Of a stretch of DNA of 64,000 bases, positions 39,319 to 48,981 are shown one piece after another. The translations under genes were made by a program, and so were the position numbers. The notes beneath the pieces were generated by a model. That model saw only the letters and a program-made list of their open reading frames with translations, was not told the DNA's origin and searched no databases. Location of the stretch: assembly GCF_014698065.1 (NCBI RefSeq), contig NZ_JACJSI010000009.1, forward strand, positions 62,001 to 126,000. Direction: 5' to 3'. The stretch is from Nostoc flagelliforme FACHB-838. GTDB lineage: Bacteria; Cyanobacteriota; Cyanobacteriia; Cyanobacteriales; Nostocaceae. Positions within the stretch are counted from its first letter, which is position 1. Each line of letters begins with the position of its first letter.

Positions 39319-39355
39319 AAAAACGCTTGAGAGTTTTGCTCACTCAAGCGTTTTT
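39319..39355. terminator. Strong hairpin with T-run
   Basis: 13-bp perfect stem AAAAACGCTTGAG / CTCAAGCGTTTTT (39319-39331 and 39343-39355) with an 11-nt loop. It has terminator shape in both directions, but no intact gene ends next to it, so it may serve a lost gene (remnant at 39024) or an unseen small RNA. Confidence 0.6.
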
Positions 39356-39655
39356 CCGTAAAAGCTTATACCAACTCACTCGTTTGATGCAACATTTGAA
39401 ATCTGCAACACTCCCTGAGGAGGGAAAATTGCGGGGATAACTTGTGACAAACATGTGGTGAAATGGTATCACTCCTTGCACTAATTAAGAATATCTCTTT
39501 TGCAAGAATACCGGGGATCTGGTGAGTGACAGTTTATAAACTGAACACTAGTTAAAAACGACTCACCATGAATAGTAACTAAGAAGACTACGCACGATTG
39601 TAGCAATTTTGTAAGTGTAGTATAAAAACTTATAGTTTATTAGTGTAAGTGTAGC

Positions 39656-39811
39656 CTACCGTAGGCATCGTTTACTACTGAGTGTAGTTTTATAATGTGC
39701 AGCAATTAGTAGCATAAATATCTCAACTTCGGCGGCAAATGCATCGCCATTGAGTCAGCCAAAGAAAGCTTTGATATTGGCATCGAAGCGATTTTGAATC
39801 AAATAAATCAT
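39656..39811 (-). pseudogene. Short broken gene with good ribosome binding site
   Basis: On the minus strand GAGGAGGTG precedes ATG 39811. The frame reads MIYLIQNRFDANIKAFFG, hits TGA, then continues in frame (LNGDAFAAEVEIF...) to TAG at 39656. The strong ribosome binding site suggests a once-translated gene now interrupted. Family unknown. Confidence 0.35.
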
Positions 39812-39913
39812 CACCTCCTCTATAGATAAAGATATTCTTTGGAGAATGGCAACCCAAGAACAAATCATTGACCTAAGCACATTGAAAAGTTTGGGTTGGG
39901 TATCTTATATCTC

Positions 39914-40054
39914 TTAGCAAACGGTGACATCCAAGTCTTCCGCATAGTGTAGGCGGTTACTTTCTTCGTGGAACCAAAACACCTCTTTTTCATCGATGAT
40001 TTCCGCGATATGCAAGACGATTTCGCGTGTTTTTATAAAAACAATAGGGAGGGA
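39914..40054 (-). pseudogene. C-terminal gene remnant, unknown
   Basis: 46 codons without a start codon read TREIVLHIAEIIDEKEVFWF..., ending YAEDLDVTVC then TAA. The acidic, amphipathic composition is protein-like. It lies 103 bp beyond (upstream on the minus strand of) the start of the remnant at 39656-39811. No family recognised. Confidence 0.35.
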
Positions 40055-40402
40055 TTATGGGTAAATTTAAAAATTTATTATTCCTGTGCCTCATCTGGAT
40101 AGACGTTTCGCCTTTGGCTAAAATAGCCACTCTCCTACGAGCAAACGCCTTAACCTGGTGTCTAGGTGTGTGGTAAGATTGCCTGGAACAGGGGTTTTAT
40201 CTGAGTTGAAGTCTCGTATAAATTGCAAAGGTCAAGCTGACCGATCATTAACTCCCACGATACTTTTCCTATGGACTTGGAAAATATACAACAAGGCTGG
40301 TGACGAACTGAGTGGAATTTGTAGATAAATATCTAGAATTTGCTATCAGACTTAACCAACTTCCCACAATTTTGACTTTTATTTGATTTTTAGGATACAC
40401 AC

Positions 40403-41557
40403 ATGAACGATAAGCTGATGCTGATGATTCCAGGCCCTACCCCGGTGCCAGAAGCTGCTTTACTGGCATTAGCCAAGCATCCGATTGGGCACAGGACTAG
40501 TGAATTTAGCAACATATTGGCAGAGGTGACAGAAAACCTCAAGTGGCTGCACCAAACTCAAAGTGATGTGCTGACGCTGAATGTCAGTGGTACGGGTGCT
40601 GTAGAAGCGGGAATAATTAATTTTCTCTCTCCAGGCGATCGCATTTTAGTTGGTTCTAATGGTAAATTTGGCGAACGCTGGGTAGAAGTTGGCCAAGCCT
40701 ACGGTTTGAATGTAGAAGAAGTTAAGGTTGAATGGGGAAAACCCTTAGACCCCGCAGTATTCGCCGAAAAACTCCAAGCAGATACCCAAAAGCAAATCAA
40801 AGCCGTAATCATCACCCACAGCGAAACCTCGACGGGTGTGTTGAATGACCTAGAAACTATCAATCGCCACGTCAAAGAACACGGTGAAGCTTTAATTATC
40901 GTTGATGCGGTAACTAGCTTGGGTGCATTCAATCTACCCGTGGATGCTTGGGGCTTGGATATCGTCGCCTCTGGTTCCCAAAAAGGTTATATGATTCCGC
41001 CAGGATTGGGTTTTGTCTCTGTCAGTCCCAAAGCTTGGGAAGCTTACAAAACTGCGAAGCTACCGAAATATTATTTGGATTTAGGCAAATATCGTAAAGC
41101 CACAGCCAAAAATACAACCCCATTTACTCCACCTGTAAATTTGATCGTAGCGCTGCACACCACGTTGCGAATCATGAAAGAGGAAGGCTTGGAATCAATC
41201 TTTGCTCGACATGAACGGCTTAAGAATGCTACCCGCGCCGCCATTCAAGGGTTAAATTTACCCCTGTTTGCAGCAGATAGTTCCGCTAGTCCGGCGATTA
41301 CGGCTGTAGCACCACAGGGAATTGAACCGGATAAGATTCGGTCATTGATGAAAAAACGCTTTGATATTGCCCTAGCAGGTGGTCAAGACCATTTGAGTAA
41401 CAAAATATTCCGCATTGGTCACTTGGGTTTTGTGAGTGATCGCGATATCCTCAGTTGTATAGCATCCTTAGAAGTTACCCTCTCAGAACTTGGTCACGAA
41501 AACTTTACCCCTGGGTCTGGTGTAGCAGCAGCAGTTAGAGTATTTAATAATTCCTGA
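40403..41557 (+). CDS. Class V aminotransferase (alanine/serine-glyoxylate type)
   Basis: 384 aa PLP enzyme. The N-terminal MIPGPTPVP and IGHRTSEF are characteristic of the serine-pyruvate/alanine-glyoxylate aminotransferase group also annotated as soluble hydrogenase small subunit in cyanobacteria. The PLP lysine is Lys194 in ASGSQKGYM. The full-length C-terminal domain is present. It probably acts in glyoxylate/photorespiratory metabolism. It ends 49 bp before a perfect terminator hairpin. Confidence 0.9.
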   Translation: MNDKLMLMIPGPTPVPEAALLALAKHPIGHRTSEFSNILAEVTENLKWLHQTQSDVLTLNVSGTGAVEAGIINFLSPGDRILVGSNGKFGERWVEVGQAYGLNVEEVKVEWGKPLDPAVFAEKLQADTQKQIKAVIITHSETSTGVLNDLETINRHVKEHGEALIIVDAVTSLGAFNLPVDAWGLDIVASGSQKGYMIPPGLGFVSVSPKAWEAYKTAKLPKYYLDLGKYRKATAKNTTPFTPPVNLIVALHTTLRIMKEEGLESIFARHERLKNATRAAIQGLNLPLFAADSSASPAITAVAPQGIEPDKIRSLMKKRFDIALAGGQDHLSNKIFRIGHLGFVSDRDILSCIASLEVTLSELGHENFTPGSGVAAAVRVFNNS

Positions 41558-41606
41558 ATACTAAGCTGTGAATGATGAGTATGATTTTTACTCATTACTC
41601 AGCACT

Positions 41607-41650
41607 AAATCAAAAGAGCGAGTTAAATTATCAACTCGCTCTTTTGATTT
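41607..41650 (+). terminator. Rho-independent terminator after the aminotransferase gene
   Basis: Perfect 18-bp stem (41607-41624 with 41633-41650; AAATCAAAAGAGCGAGTT) and 8-nt loop, ending in CTCTTTTGATTT, 49 bp after the stop codon. Confidence 0.8.
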
Positions 41651-41971
41651 GGATATAAATGAGTAGAAACTGTCAGAGTCAACAGAGCTAAATACCAACC
41701 TTTGCAGAAGATAAAGTGGATGTGACATACCTTAATTCTCTTAAATCATACCAAGTTGCCCTAGATAGTATTATTTGTTTAGAAGACAGTCGCACAGAGT
41801 CTTTTACACCAAACAAGAGTAACTTTGGCAACTTAGTATGATACCAAATTAGTATAAGTAGTATTGTTTGAGATTGCAGTAACAGTCTTTTGGTAGAGAC
41901 TTTTAATCCAAAATCCAAGTTGGGTTGAAAGCGCACCAAAGGCGCGACCTAAAATCCAAAATTGGGATAAT

Positions 41972-42199
41972 CTATGCTGTTTCAAGCCAATCATAAATTT
42001 GTTCTAACTGTTCTAGAGTAATCAACCCATACTGCCAGAGAATCATTGCCAAAGGGCCTGGGTCTTGCTCCCGATGGCGAAGCGCCAGCGCTAGTGATGC
42101 TGTGGAAATTGCCAAATCTTCTTGCAAAAAATGAATCAGTCGAGAATATTTTGATGGTGACACTTGTATCTCACCTCCTTGTACAGAATGTATTGTCAT
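41972..42199 (-). CDS. DUF2949 family protein
   Basis: 75 aa cyanobacteria-specific small protein. SRLIHFLQEDLAISTASLAL, REQDPGPLAMILWQYGLITL and LEQIYDWLE match the DUF2949 family. Soluble, acidic, helical, function unknown. Start ATG 42199 is preceded on its strand by a sequence that could fold (42249-42289 region). The ~320 bp between this gene's end and the aminotransferase terminator contain nothing recognisable. Confidence 0.8.
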   Translation of the reverse strand: MTIHSVQGGEIQVSPSKYSRLIHFLQEDLAISTASLALALRHREQDPGPLAMILWQYGLITLEQLEQIYDWLETA

Positions 42200-42709
42200 A
42201 TATCAGTTCACCATTTCTTGGTAGCCAGTAGCCAGTATTTTATTTGTCACTGTGCCGTTATCGGCTATACACCCCGGCACAGTTTTTTTAATTCGCCTTC
42301 AAGAGAGGCTTTTCATAAAGCGTCTGAGAAATAGAAATTTTCGTACAAATCACCTGCTCAATTTTTCAGCAGTATTTTTACTTAATTAAATTGGCTCCAT
42401 TTTGTTTACTTTTCTGCTTTATTTAATTACACAGGTAGTAACAAAGATTCCATAGCCTATACTCTCTTATTGGCGACTATTTACACTTACGCCCAAGGGA
42501 ATATTTTTGCGACCAAACCTTAAGACTGCGATTTTAGGTCGGAGACAGGCGAGTTTTACATTATTACCACAGTTTTTAAATAGTAACGTTACAGATGACT
42601 TTTTTGCCACAATACGTGACATTTTTTACAAAAAAAACATATATTTCGACCGTGTAGGTTTTCAACCGAGTAACCACTCAAATTTGTATCCCCACAAAGC
42701 ACCGAAGTC
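42200..42709. other. Intergenic region between divergently placed DUF2949 and DUF192 genes
   Basis: 510 bp, AT-rich after 42300. It contains the terminator-shaped hairpin at 42249-42289. A 101-codon open frame at 42507-42812 overlaps the DUF192 gene on the other strand and is not credible. Nothing else seen. Confidence 0.5.
42249..42289 (+). terminator. Plus-strand terminator without an obvious gene
   Basis: ACTGTGCCG (42249-42257) pairs perfectly with CGGCACAGT (42275-42283) and is followed directly by seven T, the classic intrinsic terminator in plus orientation. No plus-strand gene lies upstream; the DUF2949 gene is on the other strand. Confidence 0.6.
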
Positions 42710-43216
42710 TCAAAACTCAATTTTGACAATATCGCCCACTTTCAACTTCAATTCGGCAGCTCTTCCAGAGCGAAGTTCAATCACCTTATCGATTGGTGTC
42801 TTGGGGCCATAAGTAGGACAAGGTTCAGCTGCACAAGGAGGCGCAGATGCTTGAATATATTTAACTACACCGTTATGTAAAAATACCATATCTAATGGCA
42901 CTGGTACATTCTTCATCCAGAAGCTGACTGGTCGCGCAGAAGGGAACCCAAACAGCATCCCCCGATCATCTGGCAAAGCTGGTCGATACATTAACCCCAT
43001 TGCCTGTTGTTGGGGGGTTTGCACTACCTCTAATTGAATTGTTGTGCCATTAGGAATAATGGCTTTAGCAGAGATTGGTAGTGTTTGACCTAAATTCTCT
43101 GGTGCTGGAGTTTGAGAAGCAGAGGTGGGCGTGGGAGGGTTAGCTGTTGTTGGCACAGAACAGCCCATTAGGAAAATACTGAGCAACATCGAAAGCAAAC
43201 TTAGCCGACGAGTCAT
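42710..43216 (-). CDS. DUF192 lipoprotein
   Basis: 168 aa. The N-terminal lipoprotein signal LLSIFLMGCSVPTT places the lipidated Cys at about 19, followed by a Pro/Thr linker and the DUF192 domain (about 50-168; MGLMYRPALPDDRGMLFGF, PVSFWMKNVPVPLDMVFL). Family function unknown; it is a small beta-barrel protein, here anchored in a membrane facing the periplasm. Confidence 0.87.
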   Translation of the reverse strand: MTRRLSLLSMLLSIFLMGCSVPTTANPPTPTSASQTPAPENLGQTLPISAKAIIPNGTTIQLEVVQTPQQQAMGLMYRPALPDDRGMLFGFPSARPVSFWMKNVPVPLDMVFLHNGVVKYIQASAPPCAAEPCPTYGPKTPIDKVIELRSGRAAELKLKVGDIVKIEF

Positions 43217-43394
43217 ATAGTTTTTCTATTTTGTAATTTAGATTTCAATTTTACAGTGTTGTCAGCAGAAAAATATGGCAGCAGCCCCCAAGTGTGCATT
43301 CCCAGTTTGACACTGGAAACGAGGTAACGAAGTAGGCAAACTTCCATCACAGTATACTAATAGTCTGTAAAGTTTAAATTGATGGGTAAGCAAG

Positions 43395-43426
43395 TTTGTA
43401 GTAAGGACTTTGGTGCTTACTACAAA
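43395..43426 (-). terminator. Hairpin downstream of the response regulator gene
   Basis: TTTGTAGTAAG (43395-43405) and CTTACTACAAA (43416-43426) form a perfect 11-bp stem with a 10-nt loop, 26 bp beyond the stop of the minus-strand regulator. No strong T-run follows, so termination strength is uncertain. Confidence 0.45.
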
Positions 43427-43452
43427 CCCTCAAAACTAGCTTAGACATTGTA

Positions 43453-44139
43453 CTAAGATTCTCTTAAAACGTACCCTACACCGCGCACTGTTTGAATGAG
43501 GCGCTTTTGACCTTCATCTTCGATTTTTAACCGCAAGTAACGGATGTATACTTCAATTACATTCGACTCACCTAGGAAGTCGTAACCCCAAACATTTTCG
43601 AGAATTTGCTCGCGGGTTAATACCTCACGAGGATGTTCCATTAAGAATTTTAAGAGTTCAAACTCCTTCATTGTCAAGTCAATTGCCCGTCCGTTGTGTA
43701 TCGCACGGCGAGTTGCTATATCTAAAATCAAATCTCCAAAGCGTAATTGCTCTGTGGTATCGATATCGGGTTTTAAATAGAGGCGAATTAACTTTAAAAA
43801 GTCTTCTGAGCGATAAGGCTTGAGGATGTAATCATCTGCTCCAGCTTCTAGACAAGCTACACGATCATCGACTGTATCTCTTGCCATTAAAATCAATACA
43901 GGCGATCGCAGACCAGTGCCTCTCAGATTTTTGCACAATGAGAGTCCTGATTCTCCTGCTAGCATCCGGTCTAAAACAATTAAAGCAGGCTGGCGATCGC
44001 GACAATGTTCTAAACCACCTGCTGCATCATGAACCACAATTGATTCATAGCCGGCTTCTTGCAAGTCGCAAGAAAGTTGATTTGCTAGGCTCTCATCGGT
44101 TTCAACCACCAAAACACAGGGACTTTGAGCAACTGTCAT
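43453..44139 (-). CDS. Atypical OmpR-family response regulator, NblR-like
   Basis: 228 aa: receiver domain (about 8-122) and winged-helix DNA-binding domain (about 132-226, with LTMKEFELLKFLMEHPREVL and LIQTVRGVGYVL). The phospho-acceptor Asp in LIVLDRMLAG and the switch Lys in LKPY are present, but the acidic pair after VLVV reads Glu-Thr instead of Glu-Asp (VVETDES). The whole sequence resembles cyanobacterial NblR, an atypical regulator of phycobilisome degradation and stress survival known to work without normal phosphorylation; the specific assignment is from memory. No histidine kinase gene is adjacent. Confidence 0.82.
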   Translation of the reverse strand: MTVAQSPCVLVVETDESLANQLSCDLQEAGYESIVVHDAAGGLEHCRDRQPALIVLDRMLAGESGLSLCKNLRGTGLRSPVLILMARDTVDDRVACLEAGADDYILKPYRSEDFLKLIRLYLKPDIDTTEQLRFGDLILDIATRRAIHNGRAIDLTMKEFELLKFLMEHPREVLTREQILENVWGYDFLGESNVIEVYIRYLRLKIEDEGQKRLIQTVRGVGYVLRES

Positions 44140-44463
44140 AACAATTTGGGATATTAGATTTAGGATTGTAAAGGTATTCGAGTGAAAATCTTTACATCAG
44201 TTATAAAGTGCAACTACGAATTTTTCTTGATGGAGCAATCCTGATTCGACATACTGTTAAGGATCTTTTAGCACGTTCAGGTGTCAGCCATCGAATTCTT
44301 CGATGCAATCTTAATTAACTAAATCCAAATACCATATTTACACCAGTAATTCTGGAAGGAAACAGTAAGTTGGGGAGTAGGGAGTGGGGGATGAGGGAGA
44401 AATAAATTCAAAAATCAAAAATCAAAAACTCCTACCTCCTGCCTTCTACCTCCTGCCCAATCC

Positions 44464-45387
44464 CTATGGCAATTCTACCGAAGTTGGTTTGGCGATATGT
44501 GGCAAACCCCAACCTAATTTTTCTCGCAAAATTCGGAAAAACTCAGGGGTTTGTAGGCGAATAAATCGGGCACTATATTGCGATCGCTCCATATATACTC
44601 GATCTTCTGGTAGGATGTAGCACCCTCCATTGCCATCTACCACCATCACCAATCGAGGAATATTGACTGGGTAGATGTTCACCGATTCAGTATCTGGAAA
44701 CACTAATGCTCTAGAAGCGAGAGAATGGGGACAAATGGGTACTAACTGTAAAACAGGTACGCCAGGAGTCACCACCGGGCCACCAGCACTCAATGAGTAA
44801 GCTGTAGAACCAGTGGGCGTAGAAACAATCACACCATCCGCCGCAATATCTACTGGCGCATGACGCCCTATAGCTATTTCAAAATGGCACATAGAGGTCA
44901 AAGGTTCCCGATGCAACACCATTTCATTCAAGCAGAGGGCTTCCCATAGTACTGAATCTCCCCGAAACACTTTGACGGTGAGCATGACTCGTTCTTCAAT
45001 TTCATACTCACCCGCCATCACCTGTTCTAATGCTTGAGGCAATTGATTTAAGAAAGTTTCTGTCAAAAATCCCATGTGGCCAGTATTCACTGTTAACAGT
45101 GGAATACCACAGGGGGCGACCTGACGAGACGCTGCTAAAACAGTGCCGTCTCCCCCTAATACCACTGCAAACTTCATATCTGAGTCAAAACCAGGGGGTG
45201 TCAGACCGTCAATGGGGGTGTGGCATACAGAACTCTCTGGGGTAGAGTAGCCCAATATTCCACCGATACTCGATGTGATACATACATTCCAACCGGCTGC
45301 GGTTAGCTTGTCTTTCAACTCGATAGCGACACGGCCCGCTATCGGTTTAATGTCATTGTAGATAATGCCTGCTTTCGGCACACTCAA
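44464..45387 (-). CDS. nadK: NAD kinase
   Basis: 307 aa. Phosphorylates NAD to NADP using ATP. The signature [13 protein letters not shown] (about 71-83), the GHMGFL region and [20 protein letters not shown] are all intact. The length is typical of the longer of the cyanobacterial NAD kinases. The 3' end overlaps nothing. Between this gene and the regulator there are ~320 bp with short repeats but no gene. Confidence 0.93.
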   Translation of the reverse strand: MSVPKAGIIYNDIKPIAGRVAIELKDKLTAAGWNVCITSSIGGILGYSTPESSVCHTPIDGLTPPGFDSDMKFAVVLGGDGTVLAASRQVAPCGIPLLTVNTGHMGFLTETFLNQLPQALEQVMAGEYEIEERVMLTVKVFRGDSVLWEALCLNEMVLHREPLTSMCHFEIAIGRHAPVDIAADGVIVSTPTGSTAYSLSAGGPVVTPGVPVLQLVPICPHSLASRALVFPDTESVNIYPVNIPRLVMVVDGNGGCYILPEDRVYMERSQYSARFIRLQTPEFFRILREKLGWGLPHIAKPTSVELP

Positions 45388-45512
45388 ATATCCAAGTTTA
45401 GGCGATGCTCTGTATTATGTAATCCTTACACATTTTTGGTCATGTAGTCATTAATCTAGAGTCAAATATCTTAGAGTCTAGAGTTTAACGACTAATGTCT
45501 GTTTTGTAATGA

Positions 45513-46511
45513 CTATTGACTATTAGCTTTTGAAGACTGTTTAAAAGGAGTTTTTTTAGGTTTCTGCTTTTTATTTTTATTTTTCTGGTAGTCTACCTCT
45601 TTAAGCTTCTTCATTATTCGGCTGAAGTACTCTTGTAGATAGCTTTCTAAGGTTGTGGTTTGTTGCTGATCTAAACCGAACACTGTATATACTTCATCCA
45701 TTGAAGCATTTAACTGTTTACCACTAGCCAATACTTCTGTAAACGCTAGTCTGTCTGCTACGTTCCATCCCCACTGGAAGAACCGCATTAAGCCCCGCAC
45801 AGCACGCAGTAAGCTTATTGGCATCCGCGTTACTCTAGCATCTTTTCCAGATAAGCGTTCGCATAGGTTGATGATTTCTTCTGCACTCCATGCACGAGTA
45901 CCGACTACAGGGAAAGCTTGGTTTTCCGTTTCTGGTACACTCAATGCTCGGATCGCAAACTTAGCAATGTCTTGAGTGTCCATATAGGCGATAGGAGAAG
46001 AATTACCTGTTACCCAAACTGGCTGTCCTTCTAAAATAGGAATCCCGTACTGACCGATTAACCCTTGCATAAAGCCAGCTAGCCGCAAGATGGTATAATT
46101 CAAGCCTGACTCAGCCAAGAAGAGTTCTGTACATCGCTTAATTTCCATTAGCGGGACTTCTGGGTATTTATCAGCATCTAAAATCGAAAAGAAGATAAAA
46201 CGCTCTACACCAGCTGCTTTTGCTGCTTGAATCAATGCTACTTTGCCTTCCCAGTCCACTTGTTTGATGCTCAGTGAATCTGTAGGGCGAGATGTTGACG
46301 CATCAATAACTTGGGTTACACCAACTAAAGCTTCCGCTAGGCTATCGGGGTAACGTAAATTTCCGGGGACGAGTTCTGCACCCCATTCTTTGAGAAAAGC
46401 TGCTTTTTTACTGCTGCGGACAAGACAGCGTACTTTATACCCCTCATCGATTGCACGACGAGCCACTTGTCTTCCTAAGGTGCCAGTGGCACCGACAATT
46501 AATAATGTCAT
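45513..46511 (-). CDS. ycf39: Ycf39, photosystem II assembly protein
   Basis: 332 aa atypical SDR of the NmrA type: N-terminal NAD(P) loop VGATGTLGRQVARRAIDEGY, then VRCLVRSSKKAAFLKEWGAE and VTQVIDASTSRP. Ycf39 acts with Hlips in chlorophyll delivery to newly made D1 during photosystem II assembly (family knowledge). The last ~25 residues are a Lys/Gln-rich tail. It is followed, on the minus strand upstream, by petM 257 bp away, a plausible photosynthesis neighbourhood. Confidence 0.92.
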   Translation of the reverse strand: MTLLIVGATGTLGRQVARRAIDEGYKVRCLVRSSKKAAFLKEWGAELVPGNLRYPDSLAEALVGVTQVIDASTSRPTDSLSIKQVDWEGKVALIQAAKAAGVERFIFFSILDADKYPEVPLMEIKRCTELFLAESGLNYTILRLAGFMQGLIGQYGIPILEGQPVWVTGNSSPIAYMDTQDIAKFAIRALSVPETENQAFPVVGTRAWSAEEIINLCERLSGKDARVTRMPISLLRAVRGLMRFFQWGWNVADRLAFTEVLASGKQLNASMDEVYTVFGLDQQQTTTLESYLQEYFSRIMKKLKEVDYQKNKNKKQKPKKTPFKQSSKANSQ

Positions 46512-46688
46512 GAGGGTTGTAATAAATTTTAATGTTTTATGAAAAGAATGTTATCAGAATAACCTATGCAAACAAAACTTTACATATTTTCTCAGAAAAT
46601 CTATTTATTTGGATAGACTTATGGGAGAATCACTGTCCGGTTAATAGACAAGATTTTTTTCATTTCGATCAATAAAGGGAATGGGGAG

Positions 46689-46708
46689 AGACGCGATTAA
46701 TCGCGTCT
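46689..46708. repeat. Perfect 20-bp palindrome AGACGCGATTAATCGCGTCT
   Basis: Exact palindrome in the intergenic DNA between ycf39 and petM. Near-identical copies at 38803-38822 and (diverged) 62553-62572. Confidence 0.75.
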
Positions 46709-46767
46709 GTACTAGAGAGTGGGGAGAATAATAACTCCTAACTCAGTACTAAGGACTCAGTACTCTA

Positions 46768-46872
46768 TTATTCTTCTGTGCCCTGAATTTTCAGTAACAA
46801 CGCGCCTAAGCCCCAGCCCACGAAGATTAAACCGAAAGACAATAGAGCTGCATTCAAAATTTCGCCGCCCAT
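46768..46872 (-). CDS. petM: Cytochrome b6f complex subunit PetM (subunit VII)
   Basis: 34-aa single-helix membrane protein, [18 protein letters not shown] followed by [16 protein letters not shown], which matches PetM in length and sequence. It is a peripheral small subunit of the thylakoid cytochrome b6f complex. AAGGAGAATC lies just upstream of ATG 46872. Too short for many gene finders. Confidence 0.93.
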   Translation of the reverse strand: MGGEILNAALLSFGLIFVGWGLGALLLKIQGTEE

Positions 46873-47079
46873 TAGTGTGATTCTCCTTATGCAAAGTGGT
46901 GTGTAAACTAGGTCTACCAGAAGCTTTTCAATAGTTGCTGTAGGATTAGACCTGTGTAAATAATTTTAAACTAGTTTAGCAGGTTATCCCTACTAGTTTG
47001 GGGGGCAATCCCTACTGTTGAGGCAGGGAGAGATGGGGAAATTGAGAAAATTTGATAATACTAATTATGAAGAGATTTT

Positions 47080-48168
47080 ATGTATCAAAATTATCAAAGT
47101 AATTTAATCAATTTTGGCAAAGAAAATCGTCCGCATTTGGCGCTGACGCTGGGTGATCCGGCGGGAATTGGGCCAGAGGTGATTTTGAAAGCTTTAACAG
47201 ATTTGGAAATTAGTCAAAAATATGACATTACAGTGGTGGGAAACCGAGATTTGCTGGCACAGATTTATCACAAACTGAATTTAATCGAGAATTTAGCACC
47301 TTTGGCAAATCCAGACGAGTTGTCAGTTATTGATGTGCAATTGGATGGGGAAATTAAAGGTCAAATTATCCCAGGAATAGGTAATGCGGCCAGTGGTGCG
47401 GCTAGTTTTGCGTATATGGAATATGCGATCGCTCAAACACTGGCTGGTAAATTTGATGCTATTGTCACAGGGCCGATCGCTAAATCTGCTTGGAAAGCCG
47501 CAGGATATAATTATCCAGGGCAAACGGAACTTTTGGCGCAAAAGTCAGGTGTTGACCGTTTTGGGATGTTATTTGTGGCGCGATCGCCCCATACTAATTG
47601 GACACTCCGCGCTTTACTTGCGACCACACATATACCCTTGCGTCAAGTAGCTGATACGTTGACACCGCAGTTGTTGACACAAAAACTAGATTTGCTAGTG
47701 GAGTGTTTGGAGAAAGATTTTGGTATAGATAGAGGGAGAATTGCGATCGCAGGTTTAAATCCCCACAGTGGCGAACAGGGACAATTAGGACATGAAGAAC
47801 AGGATTGGTTAATTCCCTGGTTGGAGGAAGAACGACAAAAACGCCCACAATTCCACTTAGATGGGCCGATACCGCCAGATACCATGTGGGTTAAACCAGG
47901 TCAAGCTTGGTATGGAAATTCTTTAGTACAAAATCCAGCTGATGGCTACTTGGCACTTTATCACGATCAAGGCTTAATTCCTGTGAAGCTGATGGCGTTT
48001 GATCGGGCAGTTAATACTTCTATTGGTCTTCCTTTCGTTCGGACTTCACCAGATCACGGAACAGCATTTGATATTGCAGGTAAGGGAATTGCTGATGCTA
48101 CGAGTATGAAAGCGGCAATACATTTGGCGGGTGAGTTAGTTAGTCAAAGGCTAGCGCAGAAAAAGTAA
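47080..48168 (+). CDS. pdxA: 4-hydroxythreonine-4-phosphate dehydrogenase
   Basis: 362 aa. Converts 4-phosphohydroxy-L-threonine toward pyridoxine phosphate (vitamin B6 synthesis). The N-terminal [33 protein letters not shown] and C-terminal [19 protein letters not shown] and [12 protein letters not shown] motifs are complete, including the metal-binding histidines. The N-terminus has ~18 extra residues before the core. ATG 47080 is used. Confidence 0.95.
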   Translation: MYQNYQSNLINFGKENRPHLALTLGDPAGIGPEVILKALTDLEISQKYDITVVGNRDLLAQIYHKLNLIENLAPLANPDELSVIDVQLDGEIKGQIIPGIGNAASGAASFAYMEYAIAQTLAGKFDAIVTGPIAKSAWKAAGYNYPGQTELLAQKSGVDRFGMLFVARSPHTNWTLRALLATTHIPLRQVADTLTPQLLTQKLDLLVECLEKDFGIDRGRIAIAGLNPHSGEQGQLGHEEQDWLIPWLEEERQKRPQFHLDGPIPPDTMWVKPGQAWYGNSLVQNPADGYLALYHDQGLIPVKLMAFDRAVNTSIGLPFVRTSPDHGTAFDIAGKGIADATSMKAAIHLAGELVSQRLAQKK

Positions 48169-48315
48169 TGATGATGTAGGAGAATTCAGAATTCTGAATT
48201 CTGAATGGGCTATGCCCCGCTACGCTAACAAGAATAAAATACTTTTTATAGCTGGCTTTGAAATGGAATCGTTGTCTACTTCACCTTCCTTGAAATCTGC
48301 TGTATGTAACGATTC

Positions 48316-48981
48316 TCATTGGGGTAGGGGCGCAAAGCTGGCTGCCTCTAATGCTTTTGCAAGTAAGTCGCGCACTTCTTGATCCGTAGTTTGAGGAAAA
48401 TCTTCGTACCAAAGACCGACGCTATTGAAAGGGCTAGGTGTCGAGACGCAAACGATTTTGTCTACCTGAGTTTCTAATTCTTGGCAACTTTCAAGGGCAG
48501 CGACAGGCACAGCAATCACAATCTGAGCCGGTTGCTGTTTTCGCACAGCCATAACAGCGGCCCACATAGTTGCACCCGTAGCTAAACCATCATCTACCAA
48601 AATAACAGTGCGTCCTTGTAAATCTCTTAAGGGGCGATTTGCGCGATAAAGCCCTTCTCTCCGCTCTAACTCCCGTTCTTCTTGCAATGCAACCCTGGCA
48701 ATTACTTCATCGGATATCTTCATCAGACTGATAATATATTCATTGACTATCCGTACACCACCAGAAGCGATCGCTCCCATCGCTAGTTCTTCTTGCTCAG
48801 GTACACCTAATTTACGTACTACCAAAATATCTAAGGGAGCATTTAAAGCTTTGGCAACTTCAAAGGCTACGGGTACGCCACCCCTTGGTAGCCCCAATAC
48901 CACAACATCTGGGCGGTTAGCATAAGCGCCTAACTCCCTAGCCAAAACTTGACCTGCAAACCTCCGATCTTTGAATAGCAT
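48316..48981 (-). CDS. Phosphoribosyltransferase-family protein
   Basis: 221 aa. The PRPP-binding loop VILVDDGLATGATMWAAV (about 130-147) and the N-terminal FKDRRFAGQVLARELG / LGLPRGGVPVAFEVA match the widespread stand-alone PRTase family often found near hydrolases or stress genes. The nucleobase substrate is unknown. Convergent with pdxA. Confidence 0.85.
   Translation of the reverse strand: MLFKDRRFAGQVLARELGAYANRPDVVVLGLPRGGVPVAFEVAKALNAPLDILVVRKLGVPEQEELAMGAIASGGVRIVNEYIISLMKISDEVIARVALQEERELERREGLYRANRPLRDLQGRTVILVDDGLATGATMWAAVMAVRKQQPAQIVIAVPVAALESCQELETQVDKIVCVSTPSPFNSVGLWYEDFPQTTDQEVRDLLAKALEAASFAPLPQ

Larger units (their letters stand above)
38640..40402. other. Decayed gene-poor region between leuS and the aminotransferase gene
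   Basis: 1.76 kb without an intact gene. It holds a palindrome (38803-38822), dispersed repeats (38866-38984), three protein-like remnants (39024-39143 plus; 39656-39811 and 39914-40054 minus), a strong hairpin (39319-39355) and a further repeat-like patch near 40099-40152. The final ~200 bp should carry the promoter of the aminotransferase gene. Confidence 0.65.

Noticed and set aside
42507-42812. 101-codon plus-strand open frame
   Set aside because: Overlaps the DUF192 gene on the opposite strand and shows no protein-like pattern.
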